Shown: positions 7,113-15,605, counted from the stretch's first letter. The stretch: DNA of 17,279 nt from Lachnospiraceae bacterium (GCA_009774465.1 VSNT01000087.1:1-17279), one strand, 5' to 3'. The notes: a model not told the origin generated them from the letters alone. Numbers and translations are program-made.

Positions 7113-7168
7113 GCCTGTAATAATCCAAAATCTTTTTAAGGATAATTACATCCTCCATCCTTCCTGCC

Positions 7169-7456
7169 TTATTCCCGTTCTCTGACTGTCACCAGAACTT
7201 TGTCCCCCGGCTGCTTTCCTATCCGAGAACGGATATCTTTACGCACGCCTATAATGTAACACACACTCCCATCGGCGTTCTTTACCCCCATATTTACAAT
7301 ACTGCCATCATATGGCTCCCCGTCAAACGTGGCATGTACTTTCACTCTTCCTCTTCCAAACTCCTTTCTGATATCATAAGGAAAAATGACGTAAGCACCG
7401 CCTGTCTGCCCTGCATCATAAAGCAGGGATTCATATTCATAAATTTTTCCGCTCAA
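7169..7456 (-). CDS. DUF1905 domain protein
   Basis: A 95-residue protein that is a single DUF1905 domain: YEYESLL at the front, GGAYVIFPYDIRKEFGRGRV in the first third, then a small barrel-like strand series ending IGKQPGDKVLVTVRERE. The family is small and of no established biochemical role; some members are fused to other domains. I prefer TTG 7456, because the domain normally starts a few residues before the YEYE strand. A longer GTG start at 7483 would add residues encoded by the duplicated prfA tail and has no ribosome site. The gene follows prfA on the same strand and probably depends on the upstream promoter. Confidence 0.75.
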   Translation of the reverse strand: MSGKIYEYESLLYDAGQTGGAYVIFPYDIRKEFGRGRVKVHATFDGEPYDGSIVNMGVKNADGSVCYIIGVRKDIRSRIGKQPGDKVLVTVRERE

Positions 7457-7476
7457 TGCCGCACCAGCCAATCTAG

Positions 7477-7569
7477 TTCTCACCCATCTTCACAAGCTTC
7501 GCTGCCTTGGTCGTAACCGACCAGGCATTTCAGTTTTCACCCATCTTCACAAGCTTTGCTGCCTGGTCG
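7477..7569. repeat. partial duplication of the prfA 3' end with inverted segment
   Basis: The last codons of prfA (7534-7569) are repeated just downstream at 7477-7513. A 20-base block is identical in both (7480-7499 and 7537-7556), and the copies differ by one inserted base and a few substitutions. The second copy can also encode KAAKLVKMGEN plus a stop. Between them an inverted piece, TGCCTTGGTCG (7503-7513) against CGACCAGGCA (7518-7527), makes a hairpin with a 4-base loop. It looks like a recombination scar. Confidence 0.85.
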
Positions 7570-8606
7570 GCTGCAATACATGCGTCGATAATCTCCTGAA
7601 TATCCCCGTTCATAATCTTATCCAGTTTATAAAGGGTAAGGCCAATTCTGTGGTCTGTCACACGCCCCTGGGGGAAATTGTAAGTACGGATTTTTTCAGA
7701 ACGGTCGCCTGTTCCAATCTGGCTTCTTCTCATTTCAGCCTCCGCATCATGTCTTTGCTGCTGTTCTATGTCGTAAAGTTTCGCTTTTAAAAGGGCAAAC
7801 GCCTTTGCCTTATTTTGAAGCTGTGATTTTTCTGTCTGGCTGTACACTACAATTCCGGTAGGATAATGAGTCAAGCGTACCGCAGAGTCAGTGGTGTTGA
7901 CACACTGCCCCCCGTTTCCGGAAGCACGCATTACATCAATTCGTATATCTTTATCTTCGATCACAATATCAATATCATCATCCACCTCCGGCATAACCGC
8001 CACGCTAATGGTAGATGTGTGAATCCGCCCGCCGCTTTCTGTTTCCGGGACTCTTTGTACTCGATGAACGCCGCTTTCATACTTCATCCTGGAATAAGCA
8101 CCCTGTCCAATAATAGTAAACTGCACTTCTTTCATACCGCCAATGCCGATTTCATCCACGTTCATGGTTTCCACCTTCCAACGCTGTCCTTCTGCATAGT
8201 GCACGTACATCCGATATATTTCTGCTGCAAAAAGCGCTGCTTCGTCGCCGCCTGCACCTGCTCTTATTTCAATGATAACGTTCTTCTCATCATTGGGGTC
8301 CTTGGGCAGAAGCAATATCTTTAATTTCTGTTCCAGTTCTTCAATGCGCTTCTTAGCTGCACTTAACTCTTCCTTCAGCATTTCACGCATTTCATCATCA
8401 GATTCTTCCTCTAACATAGCCAGAGAGTCTTCCACATCCTGACCAGCCTTTTTATACTCCTTATATGCCTCCACAACAGGCGTAAGATCACTTTGCTCTT
8501 TCATCAATTTTCTGAAACGCTGCTGATCATTTGCCGTCGCAGGCTCATTTAATTCACTCATAATCTCTTCAAAACGGATTAAAAGATCTTCTAATTTATC
8601 AAACAT
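7530..8606 (-). CDS. prfA: peptide chain release factor 1
   Basis: RF1 recognises UAA and UAG stop codons in the ribosomal A site and triggers release of the finished protein. The 358-residue length is normal for the family. After an N-terminal helical domain come RAGAGGDEA, the codon-recognition region with PET in the PxT position (187-189), and the catalytic GGQ at 232-234 within RASGNGGQCVNTT. PrmC, encoded just upstream, is expected to methylate this glutamine. Start: ATG 8606 gives the standard MFDKLEDLL and has GGAGG at about 8 bases; a longer frame from 8621 overlaps prmC and is less likely. Four bases separate it from the prmC stop. Confidence 0.97.
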   Translation of the reverse strand: MFDKLEDLLIRFEEIMSELNEPATANDQQRFRKLMKEQSDLTPVVEAYKEYKKAGQDVEDSLAMLEEESDDEMREMLKEELSAAKKRIEELEQKLKILLLPKDPNDEKNVIIEIRAGAGGDEAALFAAEIYRMYVHYAEGQRWKVETMNVDEIGIGGMKEVQFTIIGQGAYSRMKYESGVHRVQRVPETESGGRIHTSTISVAVMPEVDDDIDIVIEDKDIRIDVMRASGNGGQCVNTTDSAVRLTHYPTGIVVYSQTEKSQLQNKAKAFALLKAKLYDIEQQQRHDAEAEMRRSQIGTGDRSEKIRTYNFPQGRVTDHRIGLTLYKLDKIMNGDIQEIIDACIAADQAAKLVKMGEN

Positions 8607-8610
8607 GATT

Positions 8611-9444
8611 TTAACCTCCATATACTCCTGACACTACCCGGTCCAGCCCGGATAAATCTTTACAGACTGTGACCTCCCGATAGCCTGCCTGTCTCATATA
8701 GCTGCTTACCGCTGCCGCCTGCCTGCAGCCGATTTCAAAAAACAGCATACCGCCAGGATATAAATAATCACCTGCCTGCCTTATAATTTCACGATAAAAA
8801 TAAAGTCCGTCTTTTCCTCCATCCAGGGCCATGCGCGGATCATGTTCCCGAACCTCTTCCATCAAACCCGGAATCTCTTCACTTGATATATAAGGAGGAT
8901 TGGAAACAATAATTTCATATTTACCGGTCACATTTTCAAACAAATCACTTTGTAAAAATTCTGCACCTATTCCAAGCGCTCCGGCATTTTCTTCCGCTAC
9001 CAAAAGCGCCTTTTCTGACAAGTCGCATCCAGTTCCAATGCAGTCATTGGAATATTTCAAAAGACTTAACAAAATGCAGCCGGAGCCGGTACACATATCT
9101 AAAATCCGCATACCGTCATGAAGATTCCTCATAACCTCTTCCACTAATGTTTCCGTATCCTGTCTTGGAATCAATACTTCCGGAGTTACTTTAAAGTGAA
9201 GCCCCATAAACTCCTGATATCCTAAAATATGTTGAAGAGGAATATGATGACTCCGCTTTTCAATATAGTTTACATAACAATTATAATCATCCTCTGACAC
9301 GGGATTGCTTCCATGTGCCAGAAGATAATTCCTATCCGTTCCACAAACCTCTTCCAGAAGCAGACGGGCATCCAGCATGGGTTCATCGATCTGTGCTTCC
9401 TTTAGCCTTTCTGCGCCCAGGCGATATAACGCTTCATATTCCAT
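8611..9444 (-). CDS. prmC: release factor glutamine N5-methyltransferase
   Basis: PrmC methylates the glutamine of the GGQ motif in release factors using S-adenosylmethionine. The 277-residue protein has the family's N-terminal helical domain, the SAM-binding motif DMCTGSGC (about 116-123) and the catalytic NPPY (182-185) in IIVSNPPYIS. ATG 9444 gives the usual length and overlaps the stop of the upstream DUF1385 gene by 11 bases. An AAGGAGG lies rather far upstream (15 bases), so translational coupling probably matters. A longer frame to 9519 would encode unrelated residues inside the neighbour and is rejected. Confidence 0.95.
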   Translation of the reverse strand: MEYEALYRLGAERLKEAQIDEPMLDARLLLEEVCGTDRNYLLAHGSNPVSEDDYNCYVNYIEKRSHHIPLQHILGYQEFMGLHFKVTPEVLIPRQDTETLVEEVMRNLHDGMRILDMCTGSGCILLSLLKYSNDCIGTGCDLSEKALLVAEENAGALGIGAEFLQSDLFENVTGKYEIIVSNPPYISSEEIPGLMEEVREHDPRMALDGGKDGLYFYREIIRQAGDYLYPGGMLFFEIGCRQAAAVSSYMRQAGYREVTVCKDLSGLDRVVSGVYGG

Positions 9445-10456
9445 CTTCAGGTGATTCTTCCTCCTTAGAATCTTTTTCAGTTCCATCATCCATCCAGGAG
9501 GCATCCACCTCATATCCAAAGGAATCTTTCAAATACTCCTTCCAGTCAAACACTGCTTCCACCGATTTAATCGCCACCTCAACCATACTTTCATCCGGTT
9601 CCTTGGTGGTAAGCCGCTGCAGCAGCATTCCCGGTGCCGAAATTATCTTCACTAAAATATTATCAGTTCTTCCGGCAAGACGGATAATTTCATAAGAAAT
9701 CCCTGCAATCACAGGAATAAGCGCAATGCGAAGCAGTATTCTAAGTGCTGCATTATCCACTCTGATAAAGAAAAACAACACAATGCTTACGAACATGACA
9801 AAAAACATAAAGCTGGTTCCACAGCGTTTATGAATTCTGGAGCTCCTCATTACATTATGCACAGTAAGAGGTCTTCCCTTTTCGATACAATTAATACATT
9901 TATGCTCCGCTCCATGATATTGATACAGCCTGTGAATATCTTTCATAAGGCTGATTCCTGCCACGTAGGCAAAGAAAATCAGTATTCTGATTACCCCTTC
10001 TATAATTGCCAGCAAAGAAGCATTTCTTATATATCCAACTAAAAAAGAAGAAATGAAATAAGGCAGCAGAATAAAAATACCAACCGCCAGCAGAACAGAA
10101 ATCACTGTGGTAATTCCCATAAGTATATTTTCTCCTCTGCCCCCTGACATTTTATCAAGTGCTTTATCCAGTTTGGTTTCTTTAGCTTCTTCATCCTCAT
10201 AAAAAGAGGCGGAATAATTAAGTGTTTTCATTCCAAGCCTTAAAGAATCTATAAAATTGAAAATCCCTCTGACAAATGGAGTTCTGGTGAGTATATTTCC
10301 ATGCATACAGCCATGAAATACCTCCATTTCAACTTCAATTTCTCCATTTGGCTTTCTGATGGCTACCGCATAGTCATCTTTATTTTTCATCATAACGCCC
10401 TCTAAAACGGCTTGTCCGCCAATTCCCGAGGAGCGGCTGCGTCTTTTCTTTTTCAA
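9434..10456 (-). CDS. yqhQ: DUF1385 (YqhQ-like) membrane protein
   Basis: A 340-residue protein of the DUF1385 family, whose role is poorly known. Recognisable family segments are GGQAVLEGVMM (13-23), YHGAEHKCI (180-188) and HKRCGTSF (209-216). The conserved histidines and cysteines could bind metal. Hydrophobic segments near 112-140, 147-170, 215-232 and 238-258 indicate a polytopic membrane protein; the C-terminus is acidic. The start is TTG 10456, preceded by AGGAG at 5 bases and followed by the basic MKKKRRSR. It commonly sits between rpmE and prmC in Clostridia, as here. Confidence 0.9.
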   Translation of the reverse strand: MKKKRRSRSSGIGGQAVLEGVMMKNKDDYAVAIRKPNGEIEVEMEVFHGCMHGNILTRTPFVRGIFNFIDSLRLGMKTLNYSASFYEDEEAKETKLDKALDKMSGGRGENILMGITTVISVLLAVGIFILLPYFISSFLVGYIRNASLLAIIEGVIRILIFFAYVAGISLMKDIHRLYQYHGAEHKCINCIEKGRPLTVHNVMRSSRIHKRCGTSFMFFVMFVSIVLFFFIRVDNAALRILLRIALIPVIAGISYEIIRLAGRTDNILVKIISAPGMLLQRLTTKEPDESMVEVAIKSVEAVFDWKEYLKDSFGYEVDASWMDDGTEKDSKEEESPEDGI

Positions 10457-10520
10457 GTTTACTCCTATCTGCCCGCTCTTGCAGGCTTTTAATTTAAACT
10501 GGCAGGCACAGGAAATATAA

Positions 10521-10551
10521 ATACGCAGTTATGCGTATGCTCTGCATACGC
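10521..10551 (-). promoter_or_regulatory. mutually exclusive hairpins before the DUF1385 gene
   Basis: Three arms can pair two ways. GCGTATGC (10533-10540) pairs perfectly with GCATACGC (10544-10551) across a 3-base loop. Part of the same arm, TGCGTAT (10532-10538), can instead pair with ATACGCA (10521-10527) across a 4-base loop. It lies between the rpmE terminator and the DUF1385 gene. No U-run follows either hairpin, so it is not a plain terminator; RNA processing, stability or attenuation are possible roles. Confidence 0.45.
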
Positions 10552-10571
10552 GCCTGACTCATTGCCCGCAC

Positions 10572-10606
10572 AAAAGAAAGGTTGAGATGTGACCACCCCA
10601 ACCTTT
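10572..10606 (-). terminator. terminator after rpmE
   Basis: On the minus strand AAAGGTTG (10606-10599 side) pairs with CAACCTTT (10584-10577), followed by a short T-rich CTTTTG. It begins 11 bases after the rpmE stop. The T-run is short, so some readthrough to the DUF1385-prmC-prfA genes is expected. Confidence 0.75.
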
Positions 10607-10616
10607 TCCTGCAAAA

Positions 10617-10823
10617 TTATTTGCTTTCTACACCGTACTTCCTGTTGAACTTATCAATACGTCCATCAGCTCTTGCAGCTTTCTGCTGGCCTGTGTAGAA
10701 TGAATGGCATTTAGAACAAACTTCAACGTGAATGTCTTTTTTAGTTGAACCCGTCACAAATGTATTGCCACAGTTACAAGTTACAGTTGCCTGATAAAAC
10801 TCAGGATGAATTCCTTCTTTCAT
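10617..10823 (-). CDS. rpmE: 50S ribosomal protein L31, zinc-binding form
   Basis: A 68-residue L31 beginning MKEGIHPEFYQ. Cysteines at 16, 18, 36 and 39 (TCNCGN and CSKCHSF) are the zinc-holding set that marks the zinc-containing type. The C-terminal KFNRKYG is standard. It acts at the subunit interface of the ribosome. GAGAGGTG sits 5 bases before the ATG, and an excellent promoter lies 66 bases upstream of the start codon. Confidence 0.97.
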   Translation of the reverse strand: MKEGIHPEFYQATVTCNCGNTFVTGSTKKDIHVEVCSKCHSFYTGQQKAARADGRIDKFNRKYGVESK

Positions 10824-10888
10824 GCTTTCACCTCTCTATAATAACTTAATAATTATGTCTTCAAATACTAATCTGAAACAGCTTTTTC

Positions 10889-10917
10889 ATTATATCACAG
10901 CTTATCTGCTCATGCAA
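10889..10917 (-). promoter_or_regulatory. strong sigma-A promoter of rpmE operon
   Basis: TTGCAT (10917-10912) and a perfect TATAAT (10894-10889) are separated by exactly 17 bases on the minus strand. It starts 7 bases beyond the rho stop, so rho and rpmE are separate transcription units unless rho reads through. Confidence 0.85.
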
Positions 10918-10923
10918 GTATTT

Positions 10924-12393
10924 TTAAAACCATTTTATTTTTTTAATCATATTTACAACTTCCTGATTATTCCTGGTCTTTGCAAAAATGTCAAGAATTT
11001 TGTCTACTGATTCCTCAGGTTTTAATCCGTTCAGGCTTTTGCGCATGATATTCATTGCTTCCAGCTCATCCTGGGCAAGGAGAAGATCCTCTCTTCTGGT
11101 TCCGGACTTTGGAATATCAATGGCAGGAAACATTCTTCTTTCGGAAAGCTTCCGGTCCAGTACAAGTTCCATGTTGCCGGTACCCTTAAATTCCTCATAA
11201 ACCACGTCATCCATCTTACTTCCGGTATCTACCAGTGCTGTTGCAAGAATTGTAAGGGAACCGCCTTCCCGCATATTTCTCGCCGCGCCAAAAAACCGTT
11301 TCGGCATATGTAATGCCGCCGGATCAAGGCCGCCGGATAAGGTACGTCCGCTTGGCGGTACCGTCTGGTTATAAGCTCTGGTCAGCCTTGTGATACTGTC
11401 AATCAGAATCATTACATCCTTTTTATGTTCTACCAGACGTTTTCCTCTTTCAATTACCATTTCTGAAACACGCTTATGGTGCTCAGGCAGTTCATCAAAG
11501 GTAGAATAAATAACTTCCACATTAGGCCCTTCAATTGCCTCTTTAATGTCTGTAACTTCCTCGGGACGTTCATCTATTAAAAGAATAATCAGATGCACTT
11601 CCGGAGCATTGCGCTTTACGGATTTGGCCACGTCTTTCAGTAAAGTTGTTTTACCGGCTTTAGGAGGCGATACGATCATACCACGCTGGCCTTTTCCAAC
11701 AGGGCTGATCAAATCCATAATCCTCATGGCAACACTGGCCCCCGGCATTTCCAAATGCAGTCTTTCATTTGGAAATATCGGCGTCATATCTTCAAAATTA
11801 CACCTTCTGGCAGCCACCTCCGGCGTATATCCATTAATACTCTTTACATAAAGCAGTGCCGCGAACTTTTCTCCCTGGGTTCTGACACGGGTATTTCCCT
11901 CTAATATATCTCCCGTCTTTAATCCGAATCTTCTGATCTGGCTGGGTGCTACATATACATCATGATCTCCGGGCAGATAATTTTCACAACGAATAAATCC
12001 ATATCCGTCCGGCATAACCTCCAAAATACCACTGGCGGCAATTCCACTGTCCAGTTCCGCCGGAAACTTGTCCTCATCAGCCTTTGGCTCTTCCACCCGG
12101 CCTTCTGTCCGTTCCGGCTTATACTCTGTCCTTTCTGTTCTGGCCTCTCGAACGCTTCCTTCCTTTTCAGGACGTTCGCTTTTTCCCTCCGGCTTCCCTG
12201 TCATGGCCGGCTTTGCCGGAACAGGCTTTGGCGTAATATTTTTCCCCTCTGCCTTCTCCTTGTCCTTTTCATCCTCCGCAAGCATCAACTCTACGATCTG
12301 TGCTTTTTTCATCGTTGACGTGCCTTTTAGTCCTCTGGCTTTTGCAATTGCCTTTAAATCTGCAAGCGCCAAAGACTCATACTTTTCTCTCAT
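10924..12393 (-). CDS. rho: transcription termination factor Rho
   Basis: Rho is a hexameric RNA helicase that ends transcription at untranslated RNA. The 489-residue protein has the N-terminal Rho_N segment (LADLKAIAKARGLKG), then a charged, proline-rich linker at about 40-115, the cold-shock-like RNA-binding fold (ASGILEVMPDGYGFIR) at about 118-190, and the ATPase with Walker A PPKAGKTT (243-250) and Walker B ILIDS (about 329-333). The linker is longer than in E. coli Rho but is often present in Clostridia. ATG 12393 is chosen because GGAGG lies 5 bases upstream and MREKYESL matches the family start; an upstream ATG at 12429 lacks that support. Confidence 0.97.
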   Translation of the reverse strand: MREKYESLALADLKAIAKARGLKGTSTMKKAQIVELMLAEDEKDKEKAEGKNITPKPVPAKPAMTGKPEGKSERPEKEGSVREARTERTEYKPERTEGRVEEPKADEDKFPAELDSGIAASGILEVMPDGYGFIRCENYLPGDHDVYVAPSQIRRFGLKTGDILEGNTRVRTQGEKFAALLYVKSINGYTPEVAARRCNFEDMTPIFPNERLHLEMPGASVAMRIMDLISPVGKGQRGMIVSPPKAGKTTLLKDVAKSVKRNAPEVHLIILLIDERPEEVTDIKEAIEGPNVEVIYSTFDELPEHHKRVSEMVIERGKRLVEHKKDVMILIDSITRLTRAYNQTVPPSGRTLSGGLDPAALHMPKRFFGAARNMREGGSLTILATALVDTGSKMDDVVYEEFKGTGNMELVLDRKLSERRMFPAIDIPKSGTRREDLLLAQDELEAMNIMRKSLNGLKPEESVDKILDIFAKTRNNQEVVNMIKKIKWF

Positions 12394-12505
12394 AAAATCC
12401 TCCATTTTCCTATAACCATAATGCATCACACAAAATCTTTTAAATCTTCGGGTTTTCTTTCGGGAATTTATTACGATTTGTTATCTGAAATGTTTACACA
12501 TAATG

Positions 12506-12511
12506 ATTATA
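12506..12511 (-). promoter_or_regulatory. probable -10 box for rho
   Basis: A perfect TATAAT lies 113 bases upstream of the rho start codon on the minus strand. The -35 position at 17 bases is only T-rich, so the promoter is weak by consensus. The leader of more than 100 bases leaves room for the autoregulation known for rho in other bacteria, but no specific structure was seen. Confidence 0.4.
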
Positions 12512-12560
12512 CAACACAACAACAAAAATAGAAAGGATTTTTTTCCCTTATTTTGCGGCC

Positions 12561-14432
12561 TTACTTTGTGTCCAAGTTGTCTGCTATTTTTGTGTATTTC
12601 TGCGTCACCTCAAGAATACGGTACACATCCAGAAAAGGCTGATACTCCGGTTCCCTGTCACAGATAAGCTTTCTGAAATTTTTCCATTTTTCACAGGCCT
12701 GTGCCTGGTCTCCCAAAGCAAGCATATAAAGCGCCTCTGAAAGCAAAATAACATAGTTTCTGTGATATTCCAGAACTTTCCAGTAAATGGAATCCCATTC
12801 TCCCACATCATTTTTATGGGAAAGAATTACTTCTCCAAACTCCTCACAGCGTTTTTTTATTTTATCCATACGCCCGGCAATATCCTGGTTCTTTCTCTCT
12901 CCTTTTCCATTCACGTAGTCACAACTGCTTAAATCTGACAAATCTGTCAGATACCTTAACACCTGCTGCCAATTGCCACCATAGCAGGCCAAAAAGTATT
13001 CTTTAGTCAGTTCCTGAATCGACAGCTCTTTTTCAAAAAGTGTTTTGCCCATCACGTAATTGGGAAAGGCATTGGGAAAGGCTGCCCGAAGCTCCTGACA
13101 ACTGATATATCCATTCAGCCCCATTTGTCTGATTTTCTGAATATCGGAATGAATTACATTCGCAATATGCACGTATCCAAAGTCTCCATAATGGGCTCTT
13201 CCCAGTGGATAATCATATATGAATCCTTCCCCCTGAAATTGTTGCTGCCAGCCCTTTAAAAAAGCCAGATTTTCCGCAAGATTTACAGGAAGTGTAATCT
13301 GATTTCTTTTATATTCAGGAAGTTCCCTCTCCCTATCATCCATCTCATAGCTTTTTTCAAAAGTCCTGCTGATCGGTGCAAACATCAGCACAAAACGATC
13401 CGGATGATTCAGCTTTTTTTCAATGGGAGGCCATAAAAGCTCCTGGTAGAGCAAAAAGACAATGCGTGTGTCAAGTCCCTCTTTCATAAGCCTTGCATCA
13501 ATTTCATTCAGTAAATTAATGTACTGATCTGAAATCGTGGTATTTCGGCAGTCAGCACATTCACAGACATTATTATACTCGTCGGCAAGCCACACATGCA
13601 GATAATCCACACTTGGATTTTCTTTCGCATAATCTGTCACCAGCCCTGCAAATGTATCAATTGCATCCGCGTTGTGATAACACAGATTGGTATTTGCAGG
13701 CACCCCCATGAAAAGAGCCCTTTTTCCGTTAATTTCAGCCATTCTGTGTACAAATCTGTCATCAGAAGGTGCGTTTTCCGAATCCCATGACACAGTCTGA
13801 TAACCCAAGGTTTCTCCTGTCCAGCCATGCCCTGCCTCATGCAGTAATAGCCCGCGCTTTTTAGCCTCCTGTTCTAATAGAGATTTATCTCTTATGGCAT
13901 CCTCCGGCGTGTAGGCCTCTTTGGCCGCATAAGGATTTTCCTTATGCTCATACCAGCGTGCTAAAAATGCATAGGGCGTTTTAAACTGAAGAAAAAAACT
14001 GTTATATCCAATTTTAGGAAGCCATTCAATATAGTTTAAAATATTTTCAAAAGAATCTGCTCCCTCAATACATACGCCCCGATGATAGAAGGAAGCGCAT
14101 TTTTCATAATCCGCCCATAAATTTTCTTCCTCGATGGAAGGAACTGTTTCACATTCTTTTAAAGGCATCAGAAAACGACAGCCAAGTGTATGCAGGTAAT
14201 CATATACCCCCAGGAGAACACTTCTGTCGTTGATACCTGTTATACTTCCGCCTTTTGGGGAAACACATATCTTATAGCTGTCTTTTTCAGATTCCGGAAA
14301 ACAGCTCCTGTCACTTTCAAGCCATATCTCAAATGCCGGCTGCCGGTTCAGCATCCTTTTAAGATATGCTTCCAGTTCCTTTGCTGCAAACCAGATCACC
14401 TCAGACGCATCCCTGCGGTACGATATCTTCAT
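12561..14432 (-). CDS. DUF4838 glycoside-hydrolase-like protein
   Basis: A 623-residue protein without a signal peptide, so probably cytoplasmic. Residues 1-110 resemble the N-terminal alpha/beta domain found before the barrel in alpha-glucuronidase and hexosaminidase-like enzymes (GINDRSVLLGVYDYLHTLGCRF). Residues about 115-430 look like the TIM barrel of DUF4838, with WLADEYNN (281-288) giving candidate acidic residues D284 and E285, followed by the cysteine cluster CECADC (290-295) that is typical of the family. The C-terminal 190 residues are helical. The family is assumed to act on sugars; no substrate can be named. Start: GGAGGAG lies 4 bases before ATG 14432. It is just downstream of an ABC importer gene set and its terminator, so it may process an imported compound. 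Confidence 0.8.
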   Translation of the reverse strand: MKISYRRDASEVIWFAAKELEAYLKRMLNRQPAFEIWLESDRSCFPESEKDSYKICVSPKGGSITGINDRSVLLGVYDYLHTLGCRFLMPLKECETVPSIEEENLWADYEKCASFYHRGVCIEGADSFENILNYIEWLPKIGYNSFFLQFKTPYAFLARWYEHKENPYAAKEAYTPEDAIRDKSLLEQEAKKRGLLLHEAGHGWTGETLGYQTVSWDSENAPSDDRFVHRMAEINGKRALFMGVPANTNLCYHNADAIDTFAGLVTDYAKENPSVDYLHVWLADEYNNVCECADCRNTTISDQYINLLNEIDARLMKEGLDTRIVFLLYQELLWPPIEKKLNHPDRFVLMFAPISRTFEKSYEMDDRERELPEYKRNQITLPVNLAENLAFLKGWQQQFQGEGFIYDYPLGRAHYGDFGYVHIANVIHSDIQKIRQMGLNGYISCQELRAAFPNAFPNYVMGKTLFEKELSIQELTKEYFLACYGGNWQQVLRYLTDLSDLSSCDYVNGKGERKNQDIAGRMDKIKKRCEEFGEVILSHKNDVGEWDSIYWKVLEYHRNYVILLSEALYMLALGDQAQACEKWKNFRKLICDREPEYQPFLDVYRILEVTQKYTKIADNLDTK

Positions 14433-14454
14433 ATAACTCCTCCATAATCAGGGT

Positions 14455-14499
14455 AAAAAAAACCCTATGAACAGACAAATCCGCCGCCCATAGGGTTTT
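14455..14499 (-). terminator. strong terminator between binding-protein gene and DUF4838 gene
   Basis: AAAACCCTATG (14499-14489) pairs with CATAGGGTTTT and runs into eight T (14462-14455) on the minus strand, with a 19-base loop. It begins 6 bases after the binding-protein stop, and the T-run ends 22 bases before the DUF4838 start codon. Confidence 0.85.
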
Positions 14500-14504
14500 C
14501 GCTC

Positions 14505-15605
14505 TTAGTTACCTAGTGCTTCCTGCATTACATCAAACAATACATAATTCTCCAAAGGTACTTCACCTTCTACAGCTTCACTTTCAATAAACATTTCCTG
14601 CTGTCTCTGATAGTATGCCTGCATTGTTCCGTCTGCAATACCATTCTTAACATCATCAGCGCTGAACCATGTTGCGTCACCTGTTTCAACAAGACAAGCC
14701 TCTTTGTCTTTCGCACACTTTGTTGCGTAAAGACCTACTGCATAATCATAGTTAGCTTCCTGAGAAGCATATGCCATTGCCTTGTAAAGTGCACGGCTGA
14801 AACGAATCAGGATGTCTCTGTTTTCATCTGCATATCCAGGCAGGCAAATCCAGCTTGAAAGGTTTACAGAATCTGTTGCAAACTCAAGCTCAACAGCGCC
14901 TTCACAATTATTCAAAATCTGAACACTGTAAGGATTCCATGCTGTGCAGGCGTCTACAGAACCTGAAGACATTGCTGCAACCATGTTGGTAGCATCCATT
15001 TCATAAGCTTCAATGTCATCAATTGTAAGTCCTGCTGCTGCAAGTGCGCCATTCAATGCAGTTTCAGAAGAAGAACCGGCATTGTAAGCTACCTTCTTGC
15101 CAGCAAGATTTGCAATGTCATCTACAGAAGTAACTCCTGAAGAGGGCAGAACAATAATTCTGTCTGTGCTATGTACGGAACTGGGAGCAAAAATCGTTGC
15201 CTGACCATTGATACAGAGCTTATGAGCACCATGTCCAATATAAGCCAGATCAATACTTCCACCTTCCATTGCTGCGATTTCAGAAGGACCGTCTGCAAAC
15301 TCCCAAAGTGTAATTTCCAGACCTTCCTCTTCAAAGAATCCCTGATCTATTGCTGTGAGCACAGACCATAAGGATGCATAGTTAGGCATATACGCAACAT
15401 TAAGTGATACTTTCTCTACCGGTGCTGCTTCTTCCTCAGCCGGTTCCGGCTCTGTAGCTTCCTGCTCTGCAGGGGCCTCTGTTGATTCCGTTGTTTCTGT
15501 TGTTTCTGTGGTGCTTGCCGGCTTATCTTCCGGTGTTTTTCCGCAGGCTGCTAAGGATAATGTCATCGCTGCTGCGAGCACCAGGGCTAATACTTTCTTT
15601 TTCAT
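14505..15605 (-). CDS. ABC importer lipoprotein, NMT1/SsuA-like substrate-binding
   Basis: A 366-residue extracellular binding protein anchored by lipid. Residues 1-20 are a signal peptide ending in LSLAAC, with C21 as the lipidated residue. Residues 22-67 are a flexible Thr/Glu/Pro-rich tether, and 68-366 is the type II binding fold of the nitrate/sulfonate/thiamine-precursor group, starting LNVAYMPNYASLW and containing GGSIDLAYIGHGAHK. The exact ligand cannot be read: members bind sulfonates, nitrate, taurine or pyrimidines. AAGGAGG is 7 bases before the ATG. It is the last gene of the importer operon, with the ATPase gene 71 bases upstream. Confidence 0.9.
   Translation of the reverse strand: MKKKVLALVLAAAMTLSLAACGKTPEDKPASTTETTETTESTEAPAEQEATEPEPAEEEAAPVEKVSLNVAYMPNYASLWSVLTAIDQGFFEEEGLEITLWEFADGPSEIAAMEGGSIDLAYIGHGAHKLCINGQATIFAPSSVHSTDRIIVLPSSGVTSVDDIANLAGKKVAYNAGSSSETALNGALAAAGLTIDDIEAYEMDATNMVAAMSSGSVDACTAWNPYSVQILNNCEGAVELEFATDSVNLSSWICLPGYADENRDILIRFSRALYKAMAYASQEANYDYAVGLYATKCAKDKEACLVETGDATWFSADDVKNGIADGTMQAYYQRQQEMFIESEAVEGEVPLENYVLFDVMQEALGN

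Noticed and set aside
7457..7483. GTG 7483 as the DUF1905 start
   Set aside because: No ribosome site, and the extra residues are encoded by duplicated prfA tail sequence; TTG 7456 gives the family's normal N-terminus.
12525..12560. Terminator after the DUF4838 gene
   Set aside because: AAGG and CCTT can form only a 4-5 bp A/T-rich stem before a T-rich stretch; too weak to call.
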